Made by a program: the position numbers and the translations under genes. A stretch of 64,000 nt of DNA from Nevskiaceae bacterium (GTDB lineage: Bacteria; Pseudomonadota; Gammaproteobacteria; Nevskiales; Nevskiaceae): NCBI GenBank assembly GCA_008012115.1, contig SSEB01000008.1, forward strand, positions 1 to 64,000. Direction: 5' to 3'. The notes under the pieces are model-generated. The model made no database searches and was not told the DNA's origin. It saw only the letters and a program-made list of their open reading frames with translations. Positions 1-8,576 of this stretch are shown piece by piece (the first letter of the stretch is position 1; each line of letters opens with the position of its first letter).

Positions 1-185
1 GCGTTTTCCGATTCCAGCGTCTTCAGCCGCCGGGCGTCGGAGACATCCATGCCGCCGTATTTGCTCTTCCATCGATACAGCGTTTGCTCAGAGATGCCGT
101 GCTTGCGGCAGACGTCCTTGCCTGTGCCTAGCTCCGCATCACGCAGAATCGAAATAATCTGTTCTTCCGAAAACCGCTTCTTCAT
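1..185 (-). CDS. IS3-family transposase OrfA, partial (runs off window)
   Basis: The reading frame starts at 185 behind a GGAGGA ribosome site and leaves the window at position 1. The visible part begins MKKRFSEEQIISILRDAELG and has the Tnp_1 (IS3/IS911 OrfA) helix-turn-helix followed by the start of the leucine-zipper region (ARRLKTLESEN). OrfA binds the element ends and acts with OrfB through programmed frameshifting. This copy differs from the OrfA at 537-800, so it is a second IS3-type element. Its outer end probably lies near 238, inside the remains of the first element. Only about 61 residues can be seen, so whether it is intact is unknown. Confidence 0.8.
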   Translation of the reverse strand, partial: MKKRFSEEQIISILRDAELGTGKDVCRKHGISEQTLYRWKSKYGGMDVSDARRLKTLESEN

Positions 186-241
186 CGAGTCCTCCTGTGA
201 ACATCATTACAGAAAGACTCACCTTCTCAATGGCTACAGTT

Positions 242-550
242 TCGGGAGCAGGTCAGGGGCACCTGCAATCCGGCCTGTCGCCAGAGCCGGTGACAGCGAT
301 CCGGGCTGATGGCGTGGCCCTGCCGCCGCAGGAAAATAGCGGATGCGGCGATAGCCGTAGCGCGGGTACTGCACCGCCAAGTCCTTCATCGCCGTGATTA
401 CCGGCGCATCCTTTAACGGTCAGGACCGATGCGTAGTGCAGCGCTGATCGCGCCACGCCGATCAGCGCGCACGCGCGTCGCTGGGAAATGCCGCGGCGCA
501 CCGCATGCGCCACGGCCCGGCGACGCTCGGGCGCGCCTAGTATTTTCCCC
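242..550 (-). pseudogene. IS3-family OrfB fragment, frameshifted and truncated
   Basis: Downstream of the OrfA at 537-800 the minus strand encodes the N-terminal part of an IS3 OrfB (helix-turn-helix region, RRACALIGVARSALHY, then pieces matching RYGYRRIR and SPDRCHRLWRQAGLQVP). These pieces sit in different frames: one shift lies near 413 and another near 330. Sequence similarity ends near 240, where the second IS3-type element begins. The DDE catalytic domain is missing, so this copy cannot be active. Confidence 0.75.
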
Positions 551-800
551 GCGAGATCTCCTTCATGACCTCGATTTCGAGGTCGCGCTCGGCCAGCAGT
601 TTCTTCAACCGGGCATTCTCCCGCTCGATGGACTCGAGCCTCTTCACGTCCATCGAGTCCAGCGTGCCGAGCCGCTTGCGCCACGCGCAGATCGTCGGCT
701 CGGATACGCCGTATCTCTTCGCTACCACCGCCACCGAACTGGCGTCGGCCTCACGCAGCATCCACACCATCTGCTCGTCGGTGAATCGTCCCTTCTTCAT
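537..800 (-). CDS. IS3-family transposase OrfA
   Basis: An 87-residue protein starting MKKGRFTDEQMVWMLREADA. It has the Tnp_1 helix-turn-helix (VAVVAKRYGVSEPTICAWRK, about residues 23-42) and a leucine-rich oligomerisation helix (KRLESIERENARLKKLLAER). This is full length for an OrfA. The partner OrfB is broken, so the protein may still be made but the element is dead unless helped in trans. Family assignment is secure; the named IS cannot be given from sequence alone. Confidence 0.85.
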   Translation of the reverse strand: MKKGRFTDEQMVWMLREADASSVAVVAKRYGVSEPTICAWRKRLGTLDSMDVKRLESIERENARLKKLLAERDLEIEVMKEISRGKY

Positions 801-993
801 CGCTCCCTCGCTCGTCAGCGAGAGCTATTTTCTCAGCTTCGCATGGTCCGAAAATGGGCCGGCAGGTCAGTGTACATGCGACCATTCCTCAGAGAGCGCA
901 CAGGCAGTGACACATTTCGTCACATTTTAACAAAGACGCGTAAATACTTCGGAGGCATATCATTTTATTGTATTGATTTTATTATAGTTTTTA

Positions 994-1010
994 TTGGCAC
1001 TAAACGTGCT
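994..1010 (+). promoter_or_regulatory. Candidate sigma-54 promoter of pilA
   Basis: TTGGCAC-TAAAC-GTGCT matches the -24/-12 consensus (TTGGCAC, N5, TTGCW) with one mismatch in the -12 half. It is 71 bp upstream of the pilA start, behind an AT-rich stretch (950-993) suited to IHF bending. An imperfect dyad GTGAC-N7-GTCAC near 908-924 could be an activator site. Major pilins are often sigma-54/PilR-dependent, which fits. Confidence 0.65.
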
Positions 1011-1080
1011 CTAGTTAGATGGTGGTGGGAAAAACTTCGCTCACGACATTGAAGACTTGAATCATCTACGGAGAATCCGC

Positions 1081-1527
1081 ATGAAAAAGCAGCTGCAGAA
1101 AGGCTTTACCCTGATCGAACTGATGATCGTTGTCGCGATCATCGGCATTCTGGCCGCCATCGCCATCCCGCAGTACCAGGATTACGTGACGCGTGCCAAA
1201 TGGCAGGATGCGCTGAACGCTATCGAGTCCACTAAGTTGGCGACTGCCGAATGCATCCAGAATGCGAACGGTGTCGCTACGGCCTGCAATACAGACGCGC
1301 TGATCGATCCGTCCAGCAATTTCACGATGCCGACCAGTGCCTCTAAGGGCGCCGTCACTATCGCTCGGGGCACATTTACATCCAATACCGCTGTTTTCAC
1401 CTTGACCGGCGACTCCACAGTTGGAACCTGCACCGTCACGGCGACCGGAACGGTTACGGCGGCCAATATTAACTGGACGTACGCTACGACCGGCACGAAC
1501 TGCAGCAAGCGCAAGACTGGTGTCTAA
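1081..1527 (+). CDS. pilA: Type IV major pilin PilA
   Basis: This is the structural subunit of the type IV pilus. The start at 1081 is chosen because GGAG lies 5-9 bp upstream and it gives a short leader (MKKQLQKG) ending in the prepilin peptidase site [10 protein letters not shown]. The mature protein begins with N-methylated Phe, has the essential Glu5, and a hydrophobic helix ([20 protein letters not shown]). The product is 148 residues, normal for group IVa pilins. Two C-terminal cysteines (GTC and TNCSKR) could close the D-loop. An upstream frame start at 1057 lacks a good ribosome site. It is monocistronic, with a sigma-54-like promoter before it and a strong terminator after it. PilB, PilC and PilD are encoded 2.4 kb downstream. 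Confidence 0.95.
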   Translation: MKKQLQKGFTLIELMIVVAIIGILAAIAIPQYQDYVTRAKWQDALNAIESTKLATAECIQNANGVATACNTDALIDPSSNFTMPTSASKGAVTIARGTFTSNTAVFTLTGDSTVGTCTVTATGTVTAANINWTYATTGTNCSKRKTGV

Positions 1528-1557
1528 ATAAATCTGCAATTTGGTTTTCTTGAATGG

Positions 1558-1585
1558 AAAGCCCCCGTTATTCGGGGGCTTTTTT
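1558..1585 (+). terminator. Rho-independent terminator after pilA
   Basis: AAAGCCCCCG-TTATT-CGGGGGCTTT forms a perfect 10-bp stem with a 5-nt loop, followed by a T run, 30 bp after the pilA stop codon. Confidence 0.93.
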
Positions 1586-1614
1586 GTTCTGTGTGAAGCT
1601 CAGAGCGCTGGTCA

Positions 1615-3330
1615 CTAGGTTGAGAAAATGCGCCGAATCCACGACTTTTTGCGCTGGAAGCGCAACAGATCATTGACGACTCGGTCGATAACCCCGCCCC
1701 AGTCACCGACCTTCCCTTGGCGAAACAATTTTGCGGTCGGGTACCACGGGCTATCGTCCCTATTCTCCAGCCAACGCCAATCCGGGGAGAATGGCAGTAA
1801 AACCCAGAGGGGCAATGCCATAGCACCCGCCAAGTGGGCGACTGAGGTATCCACCGAAATAATCAGGTCCACGCAAGCAGCAAGCGCCGCCGTATCAGAG
1901 AAGTCTTTAAGGTGCTCGCCAAACTGAAGCAGTTTGTCGGCACGCGCTGCTACGACTGCATCTTCAGGACGCATTTCCTGCTGAAGGCTGATAAACGTGA
2001 ACCCCGGGAGCGAAATTATCGGCTGCAATGCACTCAGTGCTATAGACCGATTGCGATCATTCACATGTTTGGGATTTCCCGACCATGCTAAACCCACAGT
2101 AATTTTTTCATGTGAACCAATACGCCTCTTCCATTCGGAAATCTTCTGAGGATCAGCCAGAATGTAGGGCACCTTTGCAGGTATTGTTTGCAGCGTCGTG
2201 CCGAAAAGATGGGGCAGCGACATCAAAGAGGTAAAGTAGTCAACCGCAGGTAAAATCTCTCCGTAAGCAGAAACACTACTTAAGCTAAGCGCGTCACCAA
2301 ATAGCGAAACAACCGATCGTGGCATAACGGCGTGCACTTCCGCTGCAATTTTCGTCAGTGGCTGCGCGTATCGAATGAACTGCAACACATCACCAATACC
2401 TTGTTCACCGCACAACAGAATTCTCTTGCCGCGAACAGCTTCGAGTGACGCAGGTCTGGGGCTATCAATCATGGGGATTTTCTCCCTTAGCTTCTTAATT
2501 TCCCAACGAAGCTCGTGATCCTTGAAACCTTGCGTATAATTACCAAGCCTCAGATGAAGCAAAGACTGATTGAACAGTATTTGTAGATCGTTGGGCACAA
2601 GCGAATGCGCCGCAGCGTAACTAGCCAATGCTTTTTCTGAAAGATTAGATTTTTCAAACGCAATGGCAGCGTTATGGTGAGCCTCGGGATAATCAGGATT
2701 AATCGACAGCGCCTCCTCGCAGCGCGCTATAGCCTCGTCGTACTGATTCAGCATGACTAAGGCGACGGCGGCATTTCCATAAGCAGGAAAAAAATCGGGC
2801 ATTAGGGAAATCGCCATCTCGCAGTGAATCAAAGCTTCTTCATAACGCCCCACCTCGATTAAGGACATGGCTAAACTATTGTGTGCGAGCCCAGAATCCT
2901 GACAGATCAGAATCTCTTTGCTCCAAAATGCGATAGCTTCTTCGTATCTAGACAATTCATAAAGTAGGCCACCGAAATTTGCGCCTGCCTCACGGTAATC
3001 CGGATCAATCTGTAGAGCCTTTTCATACGCCGCGAGCGCCTCATCCGAGCGCTCTAGCAAGCGCAGAACGTTACCGTAATTGTTATATGCCGCCGGAGAT
3101 TTTGAATCGAGTTCCAGCGCACGAAGAAGATGTGTGATTCCTTCCTTTGGATCACCGTTCTGCGCCAAAAGCACTCCCAACATCTGGTGAGTGTCAAAAT
3201 GATTGGGATCAGATTTCAGTATGGCACGGTATTGCTGTTTGGCATGAAGAAAATTGCCCGCCATGTGCTCTGCGAGCGCCCTCTGAAACGGATCGGCATC
3301 AGCAGTCTCGGCGTCAGCTACATCTGTCAT
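1615..3330 (-). CDS. TPR-repeat protein with C-terminal glycosyltransferase (GT-B-like) domain
   Basis: A 571-residue protein, converging on pilA. About residues 10-265 are a run of tetratricopeptide repeats (for example NNYGNVLRLLERSDEALAAY). About residues 285-560 look like the glycosyltransferase-9/41-like domain found after TPRs: a nucleotide-sugar N-motif (ILLCGEQGIGDVLQFIRYA), GLAWSGNP, and the late motif VDTSVAHLAGAM. No signal peptide or membrane span is seen, so it is probably cytoplasmic. Its position next to the major pilin makes a role in pilin or surface glycosylation plausible, but that is inference. Base composition is clearly more AT-rich than pilB or the dcw genes, which suggests acquisition with the variable pilin locus. 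Confidence 0.75.
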   Translation of the reverse strand: MTDVADAETADADPFQRALAEHMAGNFLHAKQQYRAILKSDPNHFDTHQMLGVLLAQNGDPKEGITHLLRALELDSKSPAAYNNYGNVLRLLERSDEALAAYEKALQIDPDYREAGANFGGLLYELSRYEEAIAFWSKEILICQDSGLAHNSLAMSLIEVGRYEEALIHCEMAISLMPDFFPAYGNAAVALVMLNQYDEAIARCEEALSINPDYPEAHHNAAIAFEKSNLSEKALASYAAAHSLVPNDLQILFNQSLLHLRLGNYTQGFKDHELRWEIKKLREKIPMIDSPRPASLEAVRGKRILLCGEQGIGDVLQFIRYAQPLTKIAAEVHAVMPRSVVSLFGDALSLSSVSAYGEILPAVDYFTSLMSLPHLFGTTLQTIPAKVPYILADPQKISEWKRRIGSHEKITVGLAWSGNPKHVNDRNRSIALSALQPIISLPGFTFISLQQEMRPEDAVVAARADKLLQFGEHLKDFSDTAALAACVDLIISVDTSVAHLAGAMALPLWVLLPFSPDWRWLENRDDSPWYPTAKLFRQGKVGDWGGVIDRVVNDLLRFQRKKSWIRRIFST

Positions 3331-3411
3331 ACGGGTTTCCGCTTTTTCGATTGGTGTCCAACCTTGTCGACACGAGGAGAAAGTCGACGCGCAATTTAAC
3401 TGACGTCACGG

Positions 3412-3750
3412 TCAGTCAGCTGCAGTCGGATTTCTCGTATTTTTTTCCGAGATATCGTGAGCCAATCGGACAGCGAGTGCCTTCGCCAGAGACATGGACA
3501 AGGTCTCCGGATATCCATGCTCAACTAGCTTCCAGCCGAAGGTGTGAGCCACACGCGCTGAAGTCCCTCCGCGCCATTCTCTTTTACGTTCCTCCCCCTT
3601 GGCCTGCGCGAGAACGAGTTGGAATGCCCTTTGGACGAGACGGGTATTGCCCGCTTTTGCAACACTCACTTGTCGTTCGAATTGTTCGACCAGAGACGAG
3701 GCAACAGATTCCACATCTTCGCTTTTCGTGATGTTTCGCAGCCAAAACAT
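3412..3750 (-). CDS. Hypothetical protein, 112 aa
   Basis: I do not recognise this protein. It begins MFWLRNITKSEDVESVASSL, is predicted mostly helical, has no signal peptide or membrane span, and carries a charged middle (KGEERKREWRGG). It is upstream of and co-oriented with the TPR glycosyltransferase-like gene (81 bp gap), so the two may be cotranscribed. Its codon use is more AT-rich than the core genes. A real gene is likely because the frame is the longest here and is not a shadow of a known gene. Confidence 0.5.
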   Translation of the reverse strand: MFWLRNITKSEDVESVASSLVEQFERQVSVAKAGNTRLVQRAFQLVLAQAKGEERKREWRGGTSARVAHTFGWKLVEHGYPETLSMSLAKALAVRLAHDISEKNTRNPTAAD

Positions 3751-3956
3751 ATCGATCCTCTGCGCATTTGAAGTCTAATTATTGTCCACCAATTATACAG
3801 AGAATCGTCTCAGCACCTGCATTCAACGTGAAGTCCTCCAGAGTGATGCGTGAGTGATCGCCCACAATTCACTGTCTCGCATTGCCTCGCGGTTGACTAA
3901 AACTTACAGATAGGGCACAAGATTGGCTACCCCCCACTACATCGTCGATTAGTCCT

Positions 3957-5693
3957 TTGGCCATTACTTCTCAACCTGCTTCGCCCGGAGGGTTTTTGGG
4001 TGGCTTAGCCAGACGCTTGGTTGCAGAGTCCTTGCTGTCCGAGGAGTTAGCGCGCGACGTCCAGCAAAAAGCACTTAAATCAGGAGCCTCTTTCGTAAGT
4101 TTGCTGGTTGAGGGCAAATTATTAACCGCAGCCAGGATTGCAGAATCGGCCAGTATCGAATTTGGGATTCCCTTGCTGGATTTGAATTCTGTCGAAATCG
4201 ATCAGAAGATCGCGAAGAGCGTCAACGAAAAGGTCATTCGTAAAGCCCACGCGCTGCCGATTTTCTTGCGAGGGAAAAAGGTACACGTAGCCGTATCCGA
4301 TCCCACGAACCTGCAGGCGCTAGACGACATTAAATTTGCGACCGGCAATTCAGTGGAAGCTGTGCTTGTCGAGGAGGACAAGCTCAACAAAACGATTGAA
4401 GTGACTCTGCAGGCGCTGGAATCCTCGAACATGAATGTCGGGGACGCTGACCTTGAAAGCTTGGATATCGTCGAAGGCGGCGAAGACGACACTGGCCCGG
4501 ACGTCACAAAATCCGACGCGGATGATGCTCCCATCGTCCGCTTCGTCAACAAGATCATGGTTGACGCCATCAGCCAGGGGGCTTCGGATATCCATTTCGA
4601 GCCATACGAGAAGATTTATAGAATCCGCTACCGAAAGGATGGCGAGCTGAAGATCGTGGCGACTCCGCCGGTTCAGATGGGCGGGCGTCTAGCGGCGCGT
4701 GTCAAAGTGATGTCTCGCCTGGACCTGGCCGAGCGTCGTGTGCCTCAGGATGGTCGCATCAAGCTCTACATTTCAAAGACCAAGGCGATCGACTTCCGCG
4801 TGAATACTTGCCCGACGCTGTTTGGCGAGAAGATCTGCTGCCGTATTCTCGATCCGTCCAGTGCGCAATTGGGCATTGATGCGCTGGGCTATGAGCCCGA
4901 ACAGAAAGACGCTTACATGAAGGCGCTCGCGCGCCCCCAGGGCATGATCCTCGTGACCGGCCCAACTGGATCGGGCAAGACGGTGTCGCTCTACACGGGT
5001 TTGAACATTCTTAATACGGAAGATATCAATATCTCGACGGCGGAAGACCCAGCCGAAATCAACCTGCCTGGCATCAATCAGGTCAACGTCAACCCCAAGG
5101 TGGGTCTGACATTTGCTGCGGCATTGAAAGCTTTCTTGCGTCAGGACCCCGACGTCATCATGGTCGGCGAAATTCGCGACCTGGAAACCGCCGAAATCGC
5201 CATTAAGGCCGCACAGACCGGCCACCTTGTGCTGTCCACGCTGCATACCAACGACGCCCCGCAGACGCTGGTTCGCCTGATGAACATGGGCGTGCCCGCC
5301 TACAACATCGCGTCCACGCTCAACCTGATCATCGCGCAGCGACTCGCGCGCCGACTGTGCAAGAGTTGCAAGCGGCCCGCCAATATTCCCAAGCCGGAGT
5401 TGATTCGTCAGGGATTCAAGCCGGAGGAAGTCGATACCCCAGGCTTCACGATTTATGAAGCCGTGGGTTGCGATCAATGCGATGGCGGCTACAAGGGGCG
5501 CACAGGCATTTACCAGGTCATGCCCTTTTCGGATGCGATGGGACGCATCATCATGGAGGGCGGTAACGCCATCGAGATTGCCGACCAAGCACAGAAAGAA
5601 GGCATCAAGGACTTGCGCCAGTCTGCCCTGAAAAAAGTGAAGGACGGCGCCATTGACCTGTTACAGGCGAATGCCTGTACCATGGGAGAATAA
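3957..5693 (+). CDS. pilB: Type IV pilus extension ATPase PilB
   Basis: The cytoplasmic hexameric ATPase that drives pilus assembly. At 578 residues it is full length. The N-terminal domain (T2SSE_N/MshEN type) is about residues 10-160. The ATPase core has Walker A GPTGSGKT, an Asp box (STAEDPAE), Walker B-like DVIMVGEIRD and the His box (TGHLVLSTLHTND). The tetracysteine zinc motif (CKSCKRP and CDQCDGG) follows. The start used is TTG at 3957 (MAITSQPAS) because no ATG lies near the conserved N-terminus; the ribosome site is weak, so the start is uncertain. It is followed after 22 bp by pilC. Confidence 0.95.
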   Translation: MAITSQPASPGGFLGGLARRLVAESLLSEELARDVQQKALKSGASFVSLLVEGKLLTAARIAESASIEFGIPLLDLNSVEIDQKIAKSVNEKVIRKAHALPIFLRGKKVHVAVSDPTNLQALDDIKFATGNSVEAVLVEEDKLNKTIEVTLQALESSNMNVGDADLESLDIVEGGEDDTGPDVTKSDADDAPIVRFVNKIMVDAISQGASDIHFEPYEKIYRIRYRKDGELKIVATPPVQMGGRLAARVKVMSRLDLAERRVPQDGRIKLYISKTKAIDFRVNTCPTLFGEKICCRILDPSSAQLGIDALGYEPEQKDAYMKALARPQGMILVTGPTGSGKTVSLYTGLNILNTEDINISTAEDPAEINLPGINQVNVNPKVGLTFAAALKAFLRQDPDVIMVGEIRDLETAEIAIKAAQTGHLVLSTLHTNDAPQTLVRLMNMGVPAYNIASTLNLIIAQRLARRLCKSCKRPANIPKPELIRQGFKPEEVDTPGFTIYEAVGCDQCDGGYKGRTGIYQVMPFSDAMGRIIMEGGNAIEIADQAQKEGIKDLRQSALKKVKDGAIDLLQANACTMGE

Positions 5694-5715
5694 AACTTAG
5701 GGCCGAGGGGACAAT

Positions 5716-6945
5716 ATGGCCGCAGCGCCAGCCGCCGTTAAAGAATATACGTTCGTCTGGGAAGGCACAGACCGCAAGGGACAACGGGTAAAGGGCCAAA
5801 GCGTCGGCCCCAGCGAAAGCATGATCAAGACCCAGTTGCGCAAGCAGGGGGTCAATCCGCTCAAAGTACGCCGCCAGTCCTCGCTTTTTGCAGCCGGCAG
5901 GAAGAGGAAAATCGAGTCGGGCGACATCGCGATCTTCAGCCGGCAGATGGCTACCATGATGACGTCGGGGGTGCCTCTGGTTCAGGCGCTCGAAATCGTC
6001 GGTCGCGGCCACGACAATCCGTCTATGGGTGAAATGATTCTGGCTATCAAGGCGAGTATTGAAGGCGGCTCCTCCTTTGCTGAGAGCCTCGCCAAGTTCC
6101 CGCTTCATTTCGACGAATTGTTCGTCAATCTTGTCGACGCAGGCGAGAAATCGGGCGCGCTGGAAACCCTTTTGGACAAAGTGGCCACCTATAAAGAGAA
6201 AACTGAGGCCATTAAGAAAAAGGTCAAGAAAGCGCTCACGTACCCGACCGCCGTGATGGTTATCGCTTTTGTTGTCACAGCGATCCTGCTGGTGTTCGTC
6301 GTTCCACAGTTTGAGGACCTGTTTAAGAGTTTCGGTGCCGACCTTCCTGCATTCACAGTAATGGTGGTCAATCTTTCAAAATGGATGCAGGCCTACTGGT
6401 GGATGGTCGCCGGCATCTTGGGCGGAGGCGGCTTTTTCCTAGTCAACCTGCACAAACGCTCCGCTAATTTCCGCCGCCTGCTCGACCGCGTCATGCTCAA
6501 AGTTCCCGTGGTCGGCGACATCCTTTACAAATCCGCGGTCGCACGCTTTGCCCGCACGCTATCGACAATGTTCGCCGCTGGCGTGCCGCTGGTCGAAGCG
6601 ATGGACTCCGTCGCCAAAGCCGCCGGCAATATCGTGTTCACCGAAGCCATCATGGCCATGCGTGATCAGGTTGCGACCGGACAACAATTGCAGTTAACCA
6701 TGCAGCAGGCCGGCATTTTTCCGAATATGGCGGTGCAAATGGTCGCGATCGGAGAGGAGTCGGGCGCACTGGATCAAATGTGCGCCAAGGTCGCCGACTT
6801 CTACGAAGCCGAAGTCGATAACCTCGTCGATGCCCTTTCTAGCTTGATGGAACCGATGATCATGGCCGTCCTTGGCATCCTCGTCGGCGGCCTCGTAGTC
6901 GCCATGTACCTGCCTATCTTCAAGTTGGGTCAAGTCGTCGGCTAA
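5716..6945 (+). CDS. pilC: Type IV pilus inner-membrane platform protein PilC
   Basis: A 409-residue polytopic protein with two T2SSF domains (about residues 75-195 and 275-400) and three or more membrane helices (for example AVMVIAFVVTAILLVFVVPQF and MVAGILGGGGFFLV). It connects the PilB motor to the growing pilus. The start has a clear GAGGGG ribosome site. It lies between pilB and pilD as in other gammaproteobacteria, and a hairpin follows its stop. Confidence 0.96.
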   Translation: MAAAPAAVKEYTFVWEGTDRKGQRVKGQSVGPSESMIKTQLRKQGVNPLKVRRQSSLFAAGRKRKIESGDIAIFSRQMATMMTSGVPLVQALEIVGRGHDNPSMGEMILAIKASIEGGSSFAESLAKFPLHFDELFVNLVDAGEKSGALETLLDKVATYKEKTEAIKKKVKKALTYPTAVMVIAFVVTAILLVFVVPQFEDLFKSFGADLPAFTVMVVNLSKWMQAYWWMVAGILGGGGFFLVNLHKRSANFRRLLDRVMLKVPVVGDILYKSAVARFARTLSTMFAAGVPLVEAMDSVAKAAGNIVFTEAIMAMRDQVATGQQLQLTMQQAGIFPNMAVQMVAIGEESGALDQMCAKVADFYEAEVDNLVDALSSLMEPMIMAVLGILVGGLVVAMYLPIFKLGQVVG

Positions 6946-6977
6946 CTCTCGCCCCCTAAAACACTGTTCACTTCCAC

Positions 6978-7009
6978 CGGCTGCCTGACGCTCCAGACGC
7001 AGGCAGCCG
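6978..7009 (+). terminator. Stem-loop after pilC (attenuator-like)
   Basis: CGGCTGCCTG and CAGGCAGCCG form a perfect 10-bp stem with a 12-nt loop in the pilC-pilD gap. There is no strong T run afterwards, so it may only partly terminate or may stabilise the pilC message. Confidence 0.5.
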
Positions 7010-7030
7010 TTCCATTTCAGCGAGCCCCGC

Positions 7031-7900
7031 ATGCTGCTATTCGACGTATTGCGCGATAACCCGCCCTTTCTGTGGTTCGCGACCGCGCTCCTCGGGCTGA
7101 CTGTCGGCAGCTTCCTCAACGTGGTGATCCTGCGTCTGCCGCGCATGATGGAGATGGCCTGGAAGCGGGAATGCCGCGAGATTCTCGAGCTTCCTGCGAT
7201 CGAGGAAAAACGACTGTCGCTGGTTTTCCCCTCTTCGCGCTGCAACGGCTGCGGTGCGCCCATCCGGGCGTGGCAGAACGTCCCGGTGCTGAGCTGGCTG
7301 CTCCTGCGCGGCCAATGCGCGCGGTGCAAAACCCCCATCTCGATCCAATACCCGCTGGTTGAAGCGGCGGCTGGCGCCGTCTCCGCCGTCTGCGCCTGGC
7401 ATTTTGGCTGGTCCGTGCAGCTCTTGCCGGCGCTGGTCCTCAGCTGGGCGCTGCTCACGCTGGCAGTGATCGATCTGCGCACGCAGTTGCTGCCCGATGA
7501 CATCACCCTCCCGCTGCTCTGGCTGGGACTCGGCCTGAGCATGTGGTCCGTGTTCGCCGGCACTCAGGACGCCTTGATCGGGGCGATGGCCGGCTACCTG
7601 AGTCTCTGGACGGTTTTCCAGCTGTTCCGGCTCATCACGGGCAAGGAGGGCATGGGCTACGGCGATTTCAAGCTGTTTGCTGCGCTCGGTGCCTGGCTGG
7701 GCTGGCAGTCCCTGCCCTTGATCATCCTGCTGTCCTCGGTCGTCGGCGCGGTCGTCGGTCTCGGGCTGGTGTTGCTCCGCCGTCAAGGCAGGGACATTCC
7801 GATGGCGTTCGGGCCCTATCTCGCCGCGGCCGGCTGGATCGCGCTGATCTGGGGCCATGAGATCACGGCCGCCTATCTGGACAATTCCGGCATCCATTGA
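7031..7900 (+). CDS. pilD: Prepilin peptidase / N-methyltransferase PilD
   Basis: A 289-residue membrane aspartyl protease that cleaves prepilin leaders such as that of PilA and methylates the new N-terminus. The N-terminal domain (DiS_P_DiS) has both CxxC pairs (CNGCG and CARCK). The peptidase domain carries the catalytic Asp in VIDLRTQLLPD and the GxGD-type motif (GYGDFKLFAALGAW). About eight hydrophobic segments are present. The coaE start follows 2 bp after the stop. Confidence 0.95.
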   Translation: MLLFDVLRDNPPFLWFATALLGLTVGSFLNVVILRLPRMMEMAWKRECREILELPAIEEKRLSLVFPSSRCNGCGAPIRAWQNVPVLSWLLLRGQCARCKTPISIQYPLVEAAAGAVSAVCAWHFGWSVQLLPALVLSWALLTLAVIDLRTQLLPDDITLPLLWLGLGLSMWSVFAGTQDALIGAMAGYLSLWTVFQLFRLITGKEGMGYGDFKLFAALGAWLGWQSLPLIILLSSVVGAVVGLGLVLLRRQGRDIPMAFGPYLAAAGWIALIWGHEITAAYLDNSGIH

Positions 7901-7901
7901 C

Positions 7902-8507
7902 ATGCCGCGGCTCACCGTAGGGCTTACCGGCGGAATCGCCAGCGGAAAATCCCTGGTCGAAGCCCAGTTTCACAAACTCGGCGTGCCGGTGCTCGACGCC
8001 GACCGCGTCTCGCGCGACGTGGTGGCGCCGCCCTCGCCGGCGCTCACGGAAATCGCTCTGCATTTTGGCGCGGACTACCTGATGGCGAATGGCGAGCTGG
8101 ACCGCCGGCGCATGCGCGAACTGGTGTTCACCGACGCCGCCGCCAAGCGTGAACTGGAACGTATCACCCATCCGCATATCGCGCGCCGCATCGCCGCCTG
8201 GCGGGACGCGCAAACCACGCCGTATTGCGTCGTCTCCGTTGCGATCCTGCTCGAATCGGGCATGCGCGAACTGGTCGACCGCGTGGTCGTGGTCGACGTG
8301 CCGGTCGAAACCCAGATGGCGCGGCTGGTCGCCCGGGACCGCATCGACGAGAGCCTGGCGCGCAGCATGATCGCCGCGCAGCTGCATCGCGACGCGCGCC
8401 TGGCGGCGGCACATGATGTGATCGTCAATACCGGTCATCCGGACGCCACCCAGGCCCAGGTGGCGGCGCTGCATCGGCGTTTCCTCTCGCTGGCGGCGCA
8501 TGAGTGA
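7902..8507 (+). CDS. coaE: Dephospho-CoA kinase CoaE
   Basis: Catalyses the last step of coenzyme A synthesis, phosphorylating the 3'-hydroxyl of dephospho-CoA. The start at 7902 (MPRLTVGLTGGIASGKS) is preferred over the longer frame from 7857 because it places the P-loop (GGIASGKS) near the N-terminus as in the family. The product is 201 residues. The conserved DADRVSRDVV motif and the lid arginines (VARDRID) are visible. Its place after pilD is typical of gammaproteobacteria. Confidence 0.95.
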   Translation: MPRLTVGLTGGIASGKSLVEAQFHKLGVPVLDADRVSRDVVAPPSPALTEIALHFGADYLMANGELDRRRMRELVFTDAAAKRELERITHPHIARRIAAWRDAQTTPYCVVSVAILLESGMRELVDRVVVVDVPVETQMARLVARDRIDESLARSMIAAQLHRDARLAAAHDVIVNTGHPDATQAQVAALHRRFLSLAAHE

Positions 8508-8576
8508 ATTTCACTGTTTGCGAACACTTGCGACACAGTTCACAATCGCCGCTGTTTATTTTGCCGTGGGGCTTCC

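Larger units (their letters stand above)
238..869 (-). mobile_element. Truncated IS3-family element interrupted by a second IS3-type element
   Basis: The block holds a complete orfA and a broken orfB. The likely outer end is near 869, where the minus strand begins TGACCTGCCGGCCC; the other end has been lost to the neighbouring element near 238. The element lies 125 bp upstream of the pilA promoter, so it marks the left border of the pilin locus. End positions are inferred. Confidence 0.6.

Noticed and set aside
3905-3956. Sigma-54 promoter before pilB
   Set aside because: GGGCAC-N5-TGGCT has mismatches in both halves and is too weak to call.
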